Assembly: GCA_963772845.1 (NCBI GenBank)
Contig: CAVYYW010000014.1
Location: 1,054,001-1,118,000 of the forward strand
Direction: 5' to 3'
Origin: CAVYYW01 sp963772845
Lineage (GTDB): Bacteria; Bacillota; Bacilli; Bacillales; Sporolactobacillaceae
DNA length: 64,000 nucleotides
In this document: positions 53,542 to 62,662 of the stretch, piece by piece
Position numbering within the stretch: position 1 is the first letter of the stretch
How the letters are laid out: the number at the start of each line of letters is the position of its first letter
Notes under the pieces: model-generated
Seen by the model: only the letters and a program-made list of their open reading frames with translations
What the model was told of the DNA's origin: nothing
Database searches by the model: none
Program-made: the position numbers and the translations under genes

Positions 53542-55571
53542 GCGGCATTCACTACTCCTACGCTTTGAACTTCAACATAAGCTTCTAACTCGTTATAAGA
53601 CAGAACTGAAATATTTGGGAAATATCGTTCTAGAAGCTGGCGTACGTACATTCTAACTGCAGGTGAACATAAAATCACAGGTTCGTCATCCATTGCTGCC
53701 CACTGCTCGGCATGGCCGGCAATATTTTCTAGAAAACGCTGGGTATCTTCAGCTCCCATAGCAAGATAATTACCATGTTCTGTTTTCTGAATGGATTCTG
53801 CAATTCTTTTTTCTAGATCCGGCCCAACTGTAATAACTTTTAGAATATGGTCGTCTTTCACGTATTGCTGGGTTATTTGGCGTGAGAGCGCTTGTCTGAC
53901 ATATTCGGTCAACAGCTCGGGATCTCTTGTCATTGGGCCATAATCAGCAAGAGCTTCAAAGATTACTGGCAGATTTCTGACAGATAGTCGTTCTTTTAAT
54001 AAATTTATGAGGACTTTCTGTATATCCCCAACAGATAAAGGTTCCGGTGTAACTTCTTCCGCAAGTGTCGGATAGCTTTCCCGCAGGTGATCAATAAGCT
54101 GCTTTGTTTCCTGGCGCCCAAGAAGTTCGTGTCCATGAGACCGGAGAATTTCGGTTAAATGTGTGGAAACGACCGAAGGAGGGTCGACGACCGTGTAGCC
54201 AGAAAGCTCAGCTCGTTCTTTCACCTCTTCATTAATCCACAAGGCAGGGAGACCGAATGCTGGCTCTTTCGTCTCAATGCCGGTTACGGATTCATCGTCA
54301 ATCCCTGGACTCATTGCTAAATAATGATCAAGTAAAAGCTCACCTTCAGCAACGATGGTTCCTTTTATTTTAAATCGGTAAGCATTCGGTGAGAGCTGAA
54401 TGTTATCCCTGATTCGGACGACTGGTAAGACAATCCCCATTTCAAGCGCTAACTGCCTGCGGATCATGACGATTCTGTCCAGCAGATCGCCTCCCTGGCT
54501 TGCATCAGCTAAAGGGACCAGAGCATAGCCAAATTCAAATTCGATTGGATCCATTTGCAAGAGGTCTATGACACTTTCAGGACTTTTAACACGAGCTTCT
54601 TCCTCAAATTCCTCTGAGGTTTCTTCCGTTTCCTTCAATTTCTTCCCGTTTTGTATGAGTAAATAGCCGCCTATGAATAAGGTCGCAACGATTGGCAATG
54701 TCACAACAAGTCCAATCGGAGTAAAGCCAAGCAGTAAAATGACGCCGCCTGCGATAAAGAGCATCGAAGGATAAGCGAGAAGCTGACGGGAGATATCTTT
54801 CCCAATATTGCCATCAGAAGCCGCTCTTGTAACCACAATTCCTGTCGCTGTTGAAAGGAGCAGTGCGGGGATTTGACTGACCAGCCCGTCGCCAACTGAT
54901 AATAGCGTGAAAGTATGAACGGAATCCGTGAAGGCTAATCCAAGCTGAACCATTCCAATGATCATGCCAACAATCAGGTTTATTGAAACGATAATAATAC
55001 TCGCGATGGCATCACCTTTTACGAATTTACTTCCCCCATCCATCGCACCATAAAAATCTGCTTCCTGCTCAATCTTCTGACGTCTGTCTCTCGCTTCGTG
55101 CTCATTAATCAAGCCGGCATTTAAATCCGCGTCTATACTCATTTGTTTCCCGGGCATCGCATCCAACGTAAATCTGGCCGCGACTTCTGATACCCGCTCA
55201 GCACCTTTTGTAATAACAATGAATTGGATGATGATTAGAATGAGAAAGATCACAAAGCCAACAAGTGCATTACCGCCAACTACGAAACTTCCAAACGTTT
55301 CAATGACTTTCCCCGCATTCCCCTTCCCCAAAATCAAGCGGGTGGTGGAAACGTTCAAACCAAGTCTGAATAAGGTTAATAAAAGCAGCAAGGACGGAAA
55401 AATAGAAAACTGAAGCGGTTCATTCATATTTAAGGATACAAGAAGAACGATAAGTGCTAGGGATATATTAATAATAATCAAGAGACTTAAAATAAACGGT
55501 GGAAGCGGCACAATCAGCATCAAAACGATTAAGATAACACCGAATAATACGATCAAATCTCTAAATTTCAT
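53538..55571 (-). CDS. flhA: Flagellar export gate protein FlhA
   Basis: 677 residues. An N-terminal membrane half with about eight helices, the FHIPEP-type loop between them (KFVKGDAIASIIIVSINLIV region; RFTLDAMPGKQMSIDADLNA), and a C-terminal cytoplasmic domain that docks chaperone-substrate complexes. It is the central component of the type III export gate. GGAGGAG precedes the ATG at 55571, about 60 bases behind flhB. Confidence 0.96.
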   Translation of the reverse strand: MKFRDLIVLFGVILIVLMLIVPLPPFILSLLIIINISLALIVLLVSLNMNEPLQFSIFPSLLLLLTLFRLGLNVSTTRLILGKGNAGKVIETFGSFVVGGNALVGFVIFLILIIIQFIVITKGAERVSEVAARFTLDAMPGKQMSIDADLNAGLINEHEARDRRQKIEQEADFYGAMDGGSKFVKGDAIASIIIVSINLIVGMIIGMVQLGLAFTDSVHTFTLLSVGDGLVSQIPALLLSTATGIVVTRAASDGNIGKDISRQLLAYPSMLFIAGGVILLLGFTPIGLVVTLPIVATLFIGGYLLIQNGKKLKETEETSEEFEEEARVKSPESVIDLLQMDPIEFEFGYALVPLADASQGGDLLDRIVMIRRQLALEMGIVLPVVRIRDNIQLSPNAYRFKIKGTIVAEGELLLDHYLAMSPGIDDESVTGIETKEPAFGLPALWINEEVKERAELSGYTVVDPPSVVSTHLTEILRSHGHELLGRQETKQLIDHLRESYPTLAEEVTPEPLSVGDIQKVLINLLKERLSVRNLPVIFEALADYGPMTRDPELLTEYVRQALSRQITQQYVKDDHILKVITVGPDLEKRIAESIQKTEHGNYLAMGAEDTQRFLENIAGHAEQWAAMDDEPVILCSPAVRMYVRQLLERYFPNISVLSYNELEAYVEVQSVGVVNAA

Positions 55572-55629
55572 CTCTCTTCTCCTCCTTTCTGTTTCTATTT
55601 TCCAATCCTAAAAGCTTCGCAGCCATACA

Positions 55630-56712
55630 TTAAACTTTTCCTTTTAGCTTATAGACATAAGCAAGGATTTCAGCGACAGCCTTAAACAGATCTTCCGTGA
55701 TGGGCATGCCCACCTCCAGTTGATGGTAAAGCGCACGGGCTAGTGGCTTCTTCTCAACGATCATCACATCATTTTTCTTTGCAACTTCCCTGATTTTAAG
55801 AGCAAGGTAATCTGCACCTTTCGCCACCACAAAGGGAGCGGCCATTTTCCCGTCTTCATACTTCAAGGCAACCGCAAAATGGGTCGGGTTTGTAATAACG
55901 ACATCCGCTTTTGGCAGCTCCTGCATCATCCTGCGCATTGCCATTTGGCGCTGGCGTTCTTTAATTTTAGACTTGATCAACGGGTCGCCTTCTGTCTTTT
56001 TATACTCATCCTTTATGTCCTGTTTTGACATTCTTAGATTTTTTTCATGATCATATTTTTGATATAAAAAATCAAGAATGGCAAGGAAAATTAAAAATAT
56101 AGAGGCAGCAAGTCCCATTTGAATAGTGATTTTGCCAACCAGCTTCAAGGCGGCATATAACGATTTATCGCCCATTTTAAAAAGCTGTGTCCTGTGCATC
56201 CAGATTACAAAAAAAGTAATGAATCCGATGGTTGAGATTTTTAATATGGATTTGATCATCTCGACCAGGGCTCTAATTGAATAAATTCGTTTGAAACCCT
56301 TTAATGGATTGACCCGGTCAAGTTTAAATTGAATGGCTTCTGGTGAAAAAAGGAAGCCGATTTGCATCATATGGCTAGCCACGCCGATTACTAAAGCAGC
56401 AATAAAAACAGGGATCACGATCAAAACTGCCTGCTTGACCAAGTGGCCGAAAAGCTCCTGAATATTTTTTTCGTTGATCGCCGTATTCAGCTTTTGGCCA
56501 AGAAACCCTTCCATTAAATGAGACAGCTCTGTGCCCATTCTGCCCGCTGCAAATATGAAGACCAGAAATAAGACAAACAAACTGAAAGCGGTGGAAAGAT
56601 CACTGCTTTTTGCAACCTGACCTTTTTTTCTGCTGTCTTCTTTTTTACGTGGTGTTGGCTTTTCAGTTTTCTCTCCAGCAAAGAACTGCAAATCCAGCTT
56701 TAAAAATGCCAT
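55630..56712 (-). CDS. flhB: Flagellar export switch protein FlhB
   Basis: 360 residues. Four membrane helices in the N-terminal half and a cytoplasmic domain with the self-cleavage site NPTH at residues 275-278 (VVITNPTHFAVAL). Cleavage switches export from rod/hook to filament substrates. GGGGAG, within the end of fliR, precedes the ATG at 56712; one base separates the two genes. Confidence 0.96.
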   Translation of the reverse strand: MAFLKLDLQFFAGEKTEKPTPRKKEDSRKKGQVAKSSDLSTAFSLFVLFLVFIFAAGRMGTELSHLMEGFLGQKLNTAINEKNIQELFGHLVKQAVLIVIPVFIAALVIGVASHMMQIGFLFSPEAIQFKLDRVNPLKGFKRIYSIRALVEMIKSILKISTIGFITFFVIWMHRTQLFKMGDKSLYAALKLVGKITIQMGLAASIFLIFLAILDFLYQKYDHEKNLRMSKQDIKDEYKKTEGDPLIKSKIKERQRQMAMRRMMQELPKADVVITNPTHFAVALKYEDGKMAAPFVVAKGADYLALKIREVAKKNDVMIVEKKPLARALYHQLEVGMPITEDLFKAVAEILAYVYKLKGKV

Positions 56713-56713
56713 G

Positions 56714-57490
56714 TTATGGACTCCCCAGCGCTTTCATATAGTGTGACATGGCTTCTGTCATCATATCGAATATTTCTTTAAAAAGCATAAACATCATCGG
56801 GAACACAATGATTAGTATGATAAAACTGACTATGATTTTCAGCGGCATCCCCACAACAAAAACATTAACCTGTGGAACGGTACGTGCTACAAGGCCCAAA
56901 GCCACATCAACAAGAAACAAGCAGCCGATGATCGGCATAGCGAGTTGAAAGGCAATGCCCGCCATAGCCATGAAAACGGTCAAAACATAATGAACAGTTG
57001 AACCGTCAGTAATATGTATGTTTAACGAATTAAGCGGAATCCATTTGAAACTGTAAAGCAACCCATTCAACAGCATCAGATGCCCGTCTGTGCTTAAGAA
57101 GAGCAGCAAGGCAAAGGTATAAAGAAATTGGCCGGTAATTGGTGAGGTGACGCCATTTTCCGGATTAATTGTATTAGCCATTGTGAACCCGACCTGCAAA
57201 TCAATAAAAGCTCCGGCAACCTGTACGGCATAAAGCATAAGTCCAGCAACAAAACCGATCGATAACCCTACCACAACTTCCTTAATAATCAGCAAAATAA
57301 ATAGATTGTTAAATTCAACCGTGGTTTGTCCTATTGCTGTTGAGGAAACGATAAAGGCCAACGCCACAGAAAGCCCAATCTTAATCTGCGGTGGAATTCC
57401 TTTATAAGAAAAAGCTGGCATAATCAGAAAAAAGCTTGCCAGTCTAACGACAATCAGCAGGAAAACAGGTAAATAATCCAATACTGTCAT
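56714..57490 (-). CDS. fliR: Flagellar export protein FliR
   Basis: 258 residues, with about six hydrophobic segments (for example YLPVFLLIVVRLASFFLIMP and VYFVMAMAG-like stretches). It forms the FliP5-Q4-R1 export pore. The start is uncertain: the ATG at 57490 directly after the fliQ stop, or a TTG at 57502 overlapping fliQ; neither has a good ribosome binding site, so coupling to fliQ translation is likely. Confidence 0.93.
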   Translation of the reverse strand: MTVLDYLPVFLLIVVRLASFFLIMPAFSYKGIPPQIKIGLSVALAFIVSSTAIGQTTVEFNNLFILLIIKEVVVGLSIGFVAGLMLYAVQVAGAFIDLQVGFTMANTINPENGVTSPITGQFLYTFALLLFLSTDGHLMLLNGLLYSFKWIPLNSLNIHITDGSTVHYVLTVFMAMAGIAFQLAMPIIGCLFLVDVALGLVARTVPQVNVFVVGMPLKIIVSFIILIIVFPMMFMLFKEIFDMMTEAMSHYMKALGSP

Positions 57491-57491
57491 A

Positions 57492-57761
57492 TTAACCGAC
57501 AAAATGATTGAGATTAGAAAAGATATCTTGAGTAAAGGTCAGCATTTTAGTGAGCATCCACGGACCGAAAAAGATGAGAGCAAACAGAACGGCAGCAATT
57601 TTAGGGATAAAAGCCAGGGTCTGTTCCTGAATCTGTGTGGTTGCTTGAAAAATACTAACAACCAGACCGACAATCAGTGCAATTGCCAAAAGCGGTCCAG
57701 CAACAAGGAGTGTCGTCATTACGCCTTTTTCCGCGACGGAAAGTACCATTTCAGAAGTCAT
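57492..57761 (-). CDS. fliQ: Flagellar export protein FliQ
   Basis: 89 residues, two membrane helices. Conserved family segments are PLLAIALIVGLVVSIFQATT and TLAFIPKIAAVL. It is part of the export pore with FliP and FliR. AAGGTTG precedes the ATG at 57761, 15 bases after fliP. Confidence 0.95.
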   Translation of the reverse strand: MTSEMVLSVAEKGVMTTLLVAGPLLAIALIVGLVVSIFQATTQIQEQTLAFIPKIAAVLFALIFFGPWMLTKMLTFTQDIFSNLNHFVG

Positions 57762-57776
57762 ACGTGTTCAACCTTT

Positions 57777-58454
57777 CTAATAACTGATAAGCAATGATTT
57801 AACAATGAGATACCAGCCATCTACCATAATAAAAAGCAAGATTTTAAACGGCAATGAAATAATTACCGGCGGCAGCATCATCATCCCCATCGCCATCAGA
57901 ATACTGGCAACGACCATATCAATGACAAGAAAAGGGACAAAGATCATAAATCCCATTTGAAATGCCGTTTTGAGTTCACTGATCGTAAAAGCAGGAATTA
58001 AAACAGTCATCGGAATAGCATCTACCGTCTTCGGCTGATCATAACCCCCGTAATCAAGAAACAGCTGAAGATCTTTTTCCCTTGTCTCTTTGGACATGAA
58101 TTCTTTAAAAGGGGCTTCCGCTTTGTCAATCGCTTTGGACTGGCTGATTTTGCCCTTCATATATGGCTGTAAGGCGTCATGATTCACATCGTGAAACACA
58201 GGTGCCATGATAAAAAAGGTTAAAAATAAGGCGAGCCCAATAAGCACCTGATTCGGCGGCATCTGCTGTGTCGCTAGTGATGTCCTCACAAATGAGAGGA
58301 CAATGATAATCCGAGTAAAGGCGGTCATCAGGATCAAAATAGATGGGGCAAGGGTTAGAACGGTCAGAATGACTAACAGCTGGATGGTCGTCCCAACATC
58401 CTGGGGCTGCTGGGTAAGCAGATTCGAATGGATTCCTGGCAGTATATTATTCAT
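57777..58454 (-). CDS. fliP: Flagellar export protein FliP
   Basis: 225 residues with four membrane helices. Conserved stretches are MTAFTRIIIVLSFVRTSLAT, QMPPNQVLIGLALFLTFFIM and PFLVIDMVVASILMAMGMMM. Five copies form the core of the export pore. The ATG at 58454 follows GGAAGGA and overlaps the last codons of fliZ by eight bases, implying that fliP translation normally depends on ribosomes finishing fliZ. Confidence 0.95.
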   Translation of the reverse strand: MNNILPGIHSNLLTQQPQDVGTTIQLLVILTVLTLAPSILILMTAFTRIIIVLSFVRTSLATQQMPPNQVLIGLALFLTFFIMAPVFHDVNHDALQPYMKGKISQSKAIDKAEAPFKEFMSKETREKDLQLFLDYGGYDQPKTVDAIPMTVLIPAFTISELKTAFQMGFMIFVPFLVIDMVVASILMAMGMMMLPPVIISLPFKILLFIMVDGWYLIVKSLLISY

Positions 58455-59150
58455 GATCAGAATCCTTCCGCGACAATGAACGAACAGCCTTACCCCGTTT
58501 TTCTTTTGTTTCTTTCAGGGCATTTGCAAGCATCTGGTTAAAACCGCCGGATGTTATTTCATCAGGCTTTTTGGCAGAACCTGTTCGTTCTTTCGTCCAA
58601 TTCACCAGCTTCTTTACATTGTTTGACAACGGATCAGCGCGCTTCGCTTTTGTTCGTGGTTAATGCTGCAACCAGTTCAGGATCTTTTATTTCTTTCAGT
58701 AGCTGAACATTCTCACCGACTCCTAATACCAAAACGTCTTCTCCAATTCTTCACTAGCTGCACCGAACGATTAGCTCCGACAGAAACCCCTGAAATGGTG
58801 TGAATGGCTCCACCTTCACGAAATGCTTTCGTTTTTTTGGAAACCATCTTGTATAGAAAATAGATTAAGAGAATAACAATGGCCAGTGCCCCGACGAGTT
58901 TAATTAATATAATAAAAATATTGGTCTGTCCCCCGCCGGCAACAGGCGAAGGCTGATCGTTTTTTAATGAATCAGCCTTCGTACTTTGCTGGTCTGATTG
59001 AGATTTTTTCGTTTTAGCATTCTGCTGCTTCTGTTTAAAGACATCGTTGACCGTCTGACCTTCTCCAGATGTTGCAGCATGAGCCATTCCTGCGAACCCC
59101 ATACACAGAAAGACACTCAAAAGAATTGCTGCACTTTTTTTCAATACCAC
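58447..59150 (-). pseudogene. fliZ: FliZ/FliO-like export assembly protein, frame broken twice
   Basis: In B. subtilis this FliO-type membrane protein helps assemble the FliPQR pore. The first frame (GTG 59150 after AGAGGGTGG) has a signal peptide ending AHA, a Gln/Lys-rich linker and one membrane helix (FIILIKLVGALAIVILLIYF), then reads GVSVGANRSVQLVK and stops at 58713. Family-like sequence continues in the next frame (IGEDVLVLGVGENVQLLKEI) to a stop at 58634, and in the third frame (DPLSNNVKKLVNW onward) to 58447. Removing one base near 58745-58750 and one near 58635-58640 restores about 233 residues. Sequencing error or genuine decay; both shifts are insertions. Confidence 0.85.
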
Positions 59151-59181
59151 GTTTAATTCCACCCTCTACCTGCCGGCAACT

Positions 59182-59544
59182 TTAATTAAGTGTCTTATTA
59201 ATTGCTTCAATAACACGATCAGCCTGGAATGGTTTCACAATAAAATCTTTTGCACCTGCCTGGATCGCATCAATTACCATGGCCTGCTGGCCCATCGCTG
59301 AGCACATAATAACTCTTGCCTGATTGTCGATTTCTCTGATCTTCTTTAGACTGCTGATGCCATCCATTTCAGGCATTGTAATATCGAGTGTGACGAGATC
59401 CGGTCTTAGTTCTTCATACTTCTGAACGGCCTCTGCGCCATCTCCAGCTTCTCCAACAACCTCAAAACCATTTTTTGTTAAAATATCCTTAATCATCATT
59501 CTCATAAATGCTGCATCGTCAACAACCAATATTCTTTTTGCCAT
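59182..59544 (-). CDS. cheY: Chemotaxis response regulator CheY
   Basis: 120 residues, a single receiver domain. The acidic pair Asp9-Asp10 (LVVDDA), phospho-acceptor Asp54 (VTLDITMPEMDG) and Lys in FIVKPF are present. Phosphorylated CheY binds FliM and FliY at the motor. The ATG at 59544 follows GGGGGAT; five extra codons upstream are unlikely. Intact and between fliY and fliZ, as in B. subtilis. Confidence 0.97.
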   Translation of the reverse strand: MAKRILVVDDAAFMRMMIKDILTKNGFEVVGEAGDGAEAVQKYEELRPDLVTLDITMPEMDGISSLKKIREIDNQARVIMCSAMGQQAMVIDAIQAGAKDFIVKPFQADRVIEAINKTLN

Positions 59545-59565
59545 TTGTATATCCCCCAATAATTT

Positions 59566-60768
59566 TTATATTTTGCGCAATCTGTCTCTCTGATTAATAA
59601 TCTCAGTAATTCTCACACCGAAATTCTCATCAATGACAACAACTTCACCTTTTGCAATCGGTTTTTGATTGATTAGAATATCCACAGGCTCGCCAGCGAG
59701 TTTATCAAGCTCAATAATTGAGCCTGGTGTCATTTCCAGAACTTCTTTAATTGTTTTCCTTGTTTGTCCTAGCTCAACCGTGACTTGTAAAGGTATATCC
59801 ATAAGCAAACCAATGTTTTGGGTTGGCAGTGAACCATTCTCATCTTCACTGAAAGAAGAAAACTCCACATTTTGGACACTGCGTTCTTCTGCGGCAGGCT
59901 TACTGACTGTACGACTTCTTTCGGAAGCATAGTGATCCTGCCCGCCATGAGAGGCTCCAACGGAAACAGGTTCTGGTGTTTCACTGATGCGCTCATTAAC
60001 AGGTTCATGATTTGACTGGATGTTGCTTTCTTCAGCAGCTTGCTCTTGCTTATGTAAAAGAAGCGAAACGAGCGTTTTGGCAAATTCGATCGGTACCATT
60101 TGCATGATATTGGAATCTACGAGATCGCCAATTTTCAATCTAAAGCTGATTTTAAATAACAGCTCATCCTCTGGCAAGTTGGAGGTCCCCATGGAAGCTT
60201 TAACATCCATTAAATCGATAGACGGAGGTGAAATATCCACTTTCCTGCTAAATACTGTCGACATAGATGTTGCAGAGGAACCCATCATTTGATTCATTGC
60301 TTCTTGAACAGCACTTAGTTCCATTTCTCCAATTTCATCACTTGCGTCTAAACCATCTCCGCCCATCATTAATTTTGCAATGACACTGGCATCTTTCGTT
60401 TTAACAATTAATACATTTGAACCCTGAAACCCTTCCGTATACTCAACAAGGATCGCTACATGTGGTACAGGAAATTCTTTATCAAGATTTTTTCTTTTAA
60501 CTAAACTTACTGTGGGTGTTGTAATATCCACCTTTTGATTTAGGATCGTGGATAGTGCGGTTGCTGCGCTTCCAAAAGAAATATTTCCTATTTCACCTAA
60601 TACATCTGCTTCCATATCCGTTAAATAATCCGACAATGGCGGCGTCTGATCTTCTTGTGAATTGTTATCCTCTGCCGAAGCATCCCCATCCGCTGAGCCG
60701 GATACGTCATCACCGCTGTTGCCTAATAATGCATCGATTTCATCCTGGGAAAGCATGCCATCACTCAT
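59566..60768 (-). CDS. fliY: Flagellar switch protein/CheY-P phosphatase FliY
   Basis: 400 residues, slightly longer than in B. subtilis. An N-terminal CheY-P-binding peptide (MLSQDEIDALLG) is followed by a CheC-like domain with two active helices (DVLGEIGNISFGSAATALS and SAVQEAMNQMMGSSATSMS), a variable acidic linker, and a C-terminal FliN/SpoA domain (PLQVTVELGQTRKTIKEVLE). It is both a C-ring structural part and a phosphatase. GGAG precedes the ATG at 60768, which overlaps the fliM end by eight bases. Confidence 0.95.
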   Translation of the reverse strand: MSDGMLSQDEIDALLGNSGDDVSGSADGDASAEDNNSQEDQTPPLSDYLTDMEADVLGEIGNISFGSAATALSTILNQKVDITTPTVSLVKRKNLDKEFPVPHVAILVEYTEGFQGSNVLIVKTKDASVIAKLMMGGDGLDASDEIGEMELSAVQEAMNQMMGSSATSMSTVFSRKVDISPPSIDLMDVKASMGTSNLPEDELLFKISFRLKIGDLVDSNIMQMVPIEFAKTLVSLLLHKQEQAAEESNIQSNHEPVNERISETPEPVSVGASHGGQDHYASERSRTVSKPAAEERSVQNVEFSSFSEDENGSLPTQNIGLLMDIPLQVTVELGQTRKTIKEVLEMTPGSIIELDKLAGEPVDILINQKPIAKGEVVVIDENFGVRITEIINQRDRLRKI

Positions 60769-61756
60769 CTATATCATCTCCTTCTGTTAGGATGTCAACA
60801 ATTTGACATGCCAATCGGTTCTTTCTTTTTCCGGGCTGCGCCAGGAATTTTGGTTCGTTCCCGACTTTAATCACAATCGGATCAGCTAATTTTTTTTCAA
60901 GTTGAATGACATCCCCTACACTTAAGTGAAGCAATTCTTCAACTGTTAAATCTGAATGGCCAAATTCGGCCTTAAGCGGGACCATAGCCTTTTCAATATT
61001 GTTCCTTAAAGCCGCTGTATCTTGATCAGAAGGTTCATGTTTCTTTTCCTGCATCCAATAATGCATCGACAGCTTTTCAATCACAGGCTCCAAAGCAACA
61101 TGAGGAAGACAAATATTTATCATACCGCTAGATTCACCAATTTGGGTGGATAATGTTATAACAATCACCGTTTCATTTGGAGAAATCATTTGAATGAACT
61201 GCGGGTTTGTTTCAAATTCCAGCATTTCTGGTTCAAGATCCACAATAGACTGCCACGCATCTTTAAATGGTGTTAATGTTTCAGAAAACAGTCTGCGCAT
61301 CAGCTTTGTTTCAATCTCGGTTAAATTATCAATCTTATTTAAGCTTAATCCCATTCCGCCAAGTAATCTGTCCAGCATTGCATAGCCAATATTAGGATTA
61401 ACCTCAATAATGACATTCCCTTTTAATGGAGGAGCTTCAAAAAGATTTAAAATCGTCATGCTTGGAATGGACCTGATAAACTCTTCATAGGGCAGCTGGT
61501 CAACACTTGTGACAGCGATCTGAACATAGGTTCTAAGCTGTGCTGAGAAATTAGAGGTGAGCAGCCGTGCGAAATTTTCATGTATTCTCGTTAAACTTCT
61601 AATTTGGTCTTTTGAGAATCGAAGGGCCCGTTTAAAATCATACGTTTTTTCTTTTTTTGTTTTTTCTTCTTTAATTAACTCTTCTGCATCCATTTCACCT
61701 GTGTTAATGGCTGATAGCAATGCATCGATCTCCGACTGGGAAAGAATATCCGGCAC
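60761..61756 (-). CDS. fliM: Flagellar motor switch protein FliM
   Basis: 331 residues. It starts with the CheY-P-binding peptide ILSQSEIDALLS, followed by the FliG-binding middle domain (LTRIHENFARLLTSNFSAQL; PNIGYAMLDRLLGGMGLS) and a C-terminal SpoA-type domain (LSVGDVIQLEKKLADPIVIK). It forms the C-ring. The start is a GTG at 61756, with GAGAGGTGA upstream. Confidence 0.96.
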   Translation of the reverse strand: MPDILSQSEIDALLSAINTGEMDAEELIKEEKTKKEKTYDFKRALRFSKDQIRSLTRIHENFARLLTSNFSAQLRTYVQIAVTSVDQLPYEEFIRSIPSMTILNLFEAPPLKGNVIIEVNPNIGYAMLDRLLGGMGLSLNKIDNLTEIETKLMRRLFSETLTPFKDAWQSIVDLEPEMLEFETNPQFIQMISPNETVIVITLSTQIGESSGMINICLPHVALEPVIEKLSMHYWMQEKKHEPSDQDTAALRNNIEKAMVPLKAEFGHSDLTVEELLHLSVGDVIQLEKKLADPIVIKVGNEPKFLAQPGKRKNRLACQIVDILTEGDDIDE

Positions 61757-61791
61757 GTTCTTTCACCTCTCTTCTCTTAACTTGATGTCGT

Positions 61792-62229
61792 CTATTGGAT
61801 AATTTTTTCTGTCGTATAAACATGCGTGAGGTGACCCTTTTTTAAGTAACTGTTTATTTTGGCTTTTAATAAACTTTCAAGCTTATTCAGACCATCTGAA
61901 CCTTGCAGGTCTTTAGGTGTCAAATTTGAAAGCGTATAAATGATTGCATTTTTCACCTGGAATTCCCGTTTGGTCAGCTCATCTTTCGTATCTTTATCAG
62001 AGGCCTGAAGCTTAAATTGAACCTTTATAAAATGGTCATCTTTTAGGTTCGTCGTTATTTCCTCTGTGTCTACCGTTAAATTTTTAACAATATTATCGAT
62101 ATTTTCGGCTTTTGCAGTGGTTGCATCTCCCGGTTTAATAACATTCATCACAATAAATAAAACCAGGCCAGCAAAAATAACAACACCCATGATCAGAAAC
62201 GTAATATTTAATCCTCGGCTTTTGAACAT
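61792..62229 (-). CDS. fliL: Flagellar basal body-associated protein FliL
   Basis: 145 residues. A short cytoplasmic N-terminus, one membrane helix (FLIMGVVIFAGLVLFIVMNV) and a periplasm-side stomatin-like domain (IVKNLTVDTEEITTNLKDDH). It supports stator function. AAGGGGTG precedes the ATG at 62229; the gene overlaps the end of swrD by 22 bases. Confidence 0.92.
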   Translation of the reverse strand: MFKSRGLNITFLIMGVVIFAGLVLFIVMNVIKPGDATTAKAENIDNIVKNLTVDTEEITTNLKDDHFIKVQFKLQASDKDTKDELTKREFQVKNAIIYTLSNLTPKDLQGSDGLNKLESLLKAKINSYLKKGHLTHVYTTEKIIQ

Positions 62230-62444
62230 GTTCTCACCCCTTCATGGGCATTTGTGCACGAGACTAGGGGGAAATTCTTCAGAAATGCAATGACCTTTTC
62301 CTTTACCTCAGATGGCCTTTCGATGACAACAAGCTTTTTCCCAGTAGTGAGGGTTATTGTTGTATCAGGAAGCGCCTCAACCTGCTCAAACAAAAAAGGA
62401 TTCAGCAAAAATGATTGGTTGTTAAGTCTTCTCAGTTCGATCAT
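62208..62444 (-). CDS. swrD: SwrD (FlbD family), motor torque protein
   Basis: 78 residues. The family core reads MIELRRLNNQSFLLNPFLFE and LPDTTITLTTGKKLVVIERP; the C-terminal tail is unrelated and variable. In B. subtilis SwrD (YlzI) raises flagellar power for swarming. The ATG at 62444 is the first in frame (an in-frame TAG precedes it directly), but no Shine-Dalgarno sequence is visible; instead a GGGTCAG/CTGACCC hairpin ends eight bases before it. The start codon itself lies in a GATCAT/ATGATC palindrome. The upstream sequence appears to be repeat-derived. Confidence 0.88.
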   Translation of the reverse strand: MIELRRLNNQSFLLNPFLFEQVEALPDTTITLTTGKKLVVIERPSEVKEKVIAFLKNFPLVSCTNAHEGVRTCSKAED

Positions 62445-62662
62445 CTATGATCGGGTCAGACCACAGCCTGACCCTGCCCCCTTTCTTACCTTGAAAAAAC
62501 TGCCTAACGGGTTGATTTTCGCTTTAGGCTGCTCGCTTCAATCAACGTGTTAGCGGTCAGATGATGCCCCTTAAAAACCAATTAAGGTGTTAGACTTCCC
62601 GTTCCTTCTAAAGTCCTGCCGCTTCTTTTCGCTTCTAGAAGCAGAGTAATGGCCATTATTTA
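62445..62662. repeat. Repeat-derived spacer between flgE and swrD
   Basis: 218 bases without a supportable gene inside an otherwise tight operon. It holds a hairpin (GGGTCAG at 62453-62459 with CTGACCC at 62468-62474) and, at 62511-62538, an inverted copy of the 28-base element found at 24263-24290 (26 of 28 identical on opposite strands). GTTGATT (62511-62517) can pair with AATCAAC (62540-62546). This looks like an inserted intergenic repeat. Confidence 0.6.
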
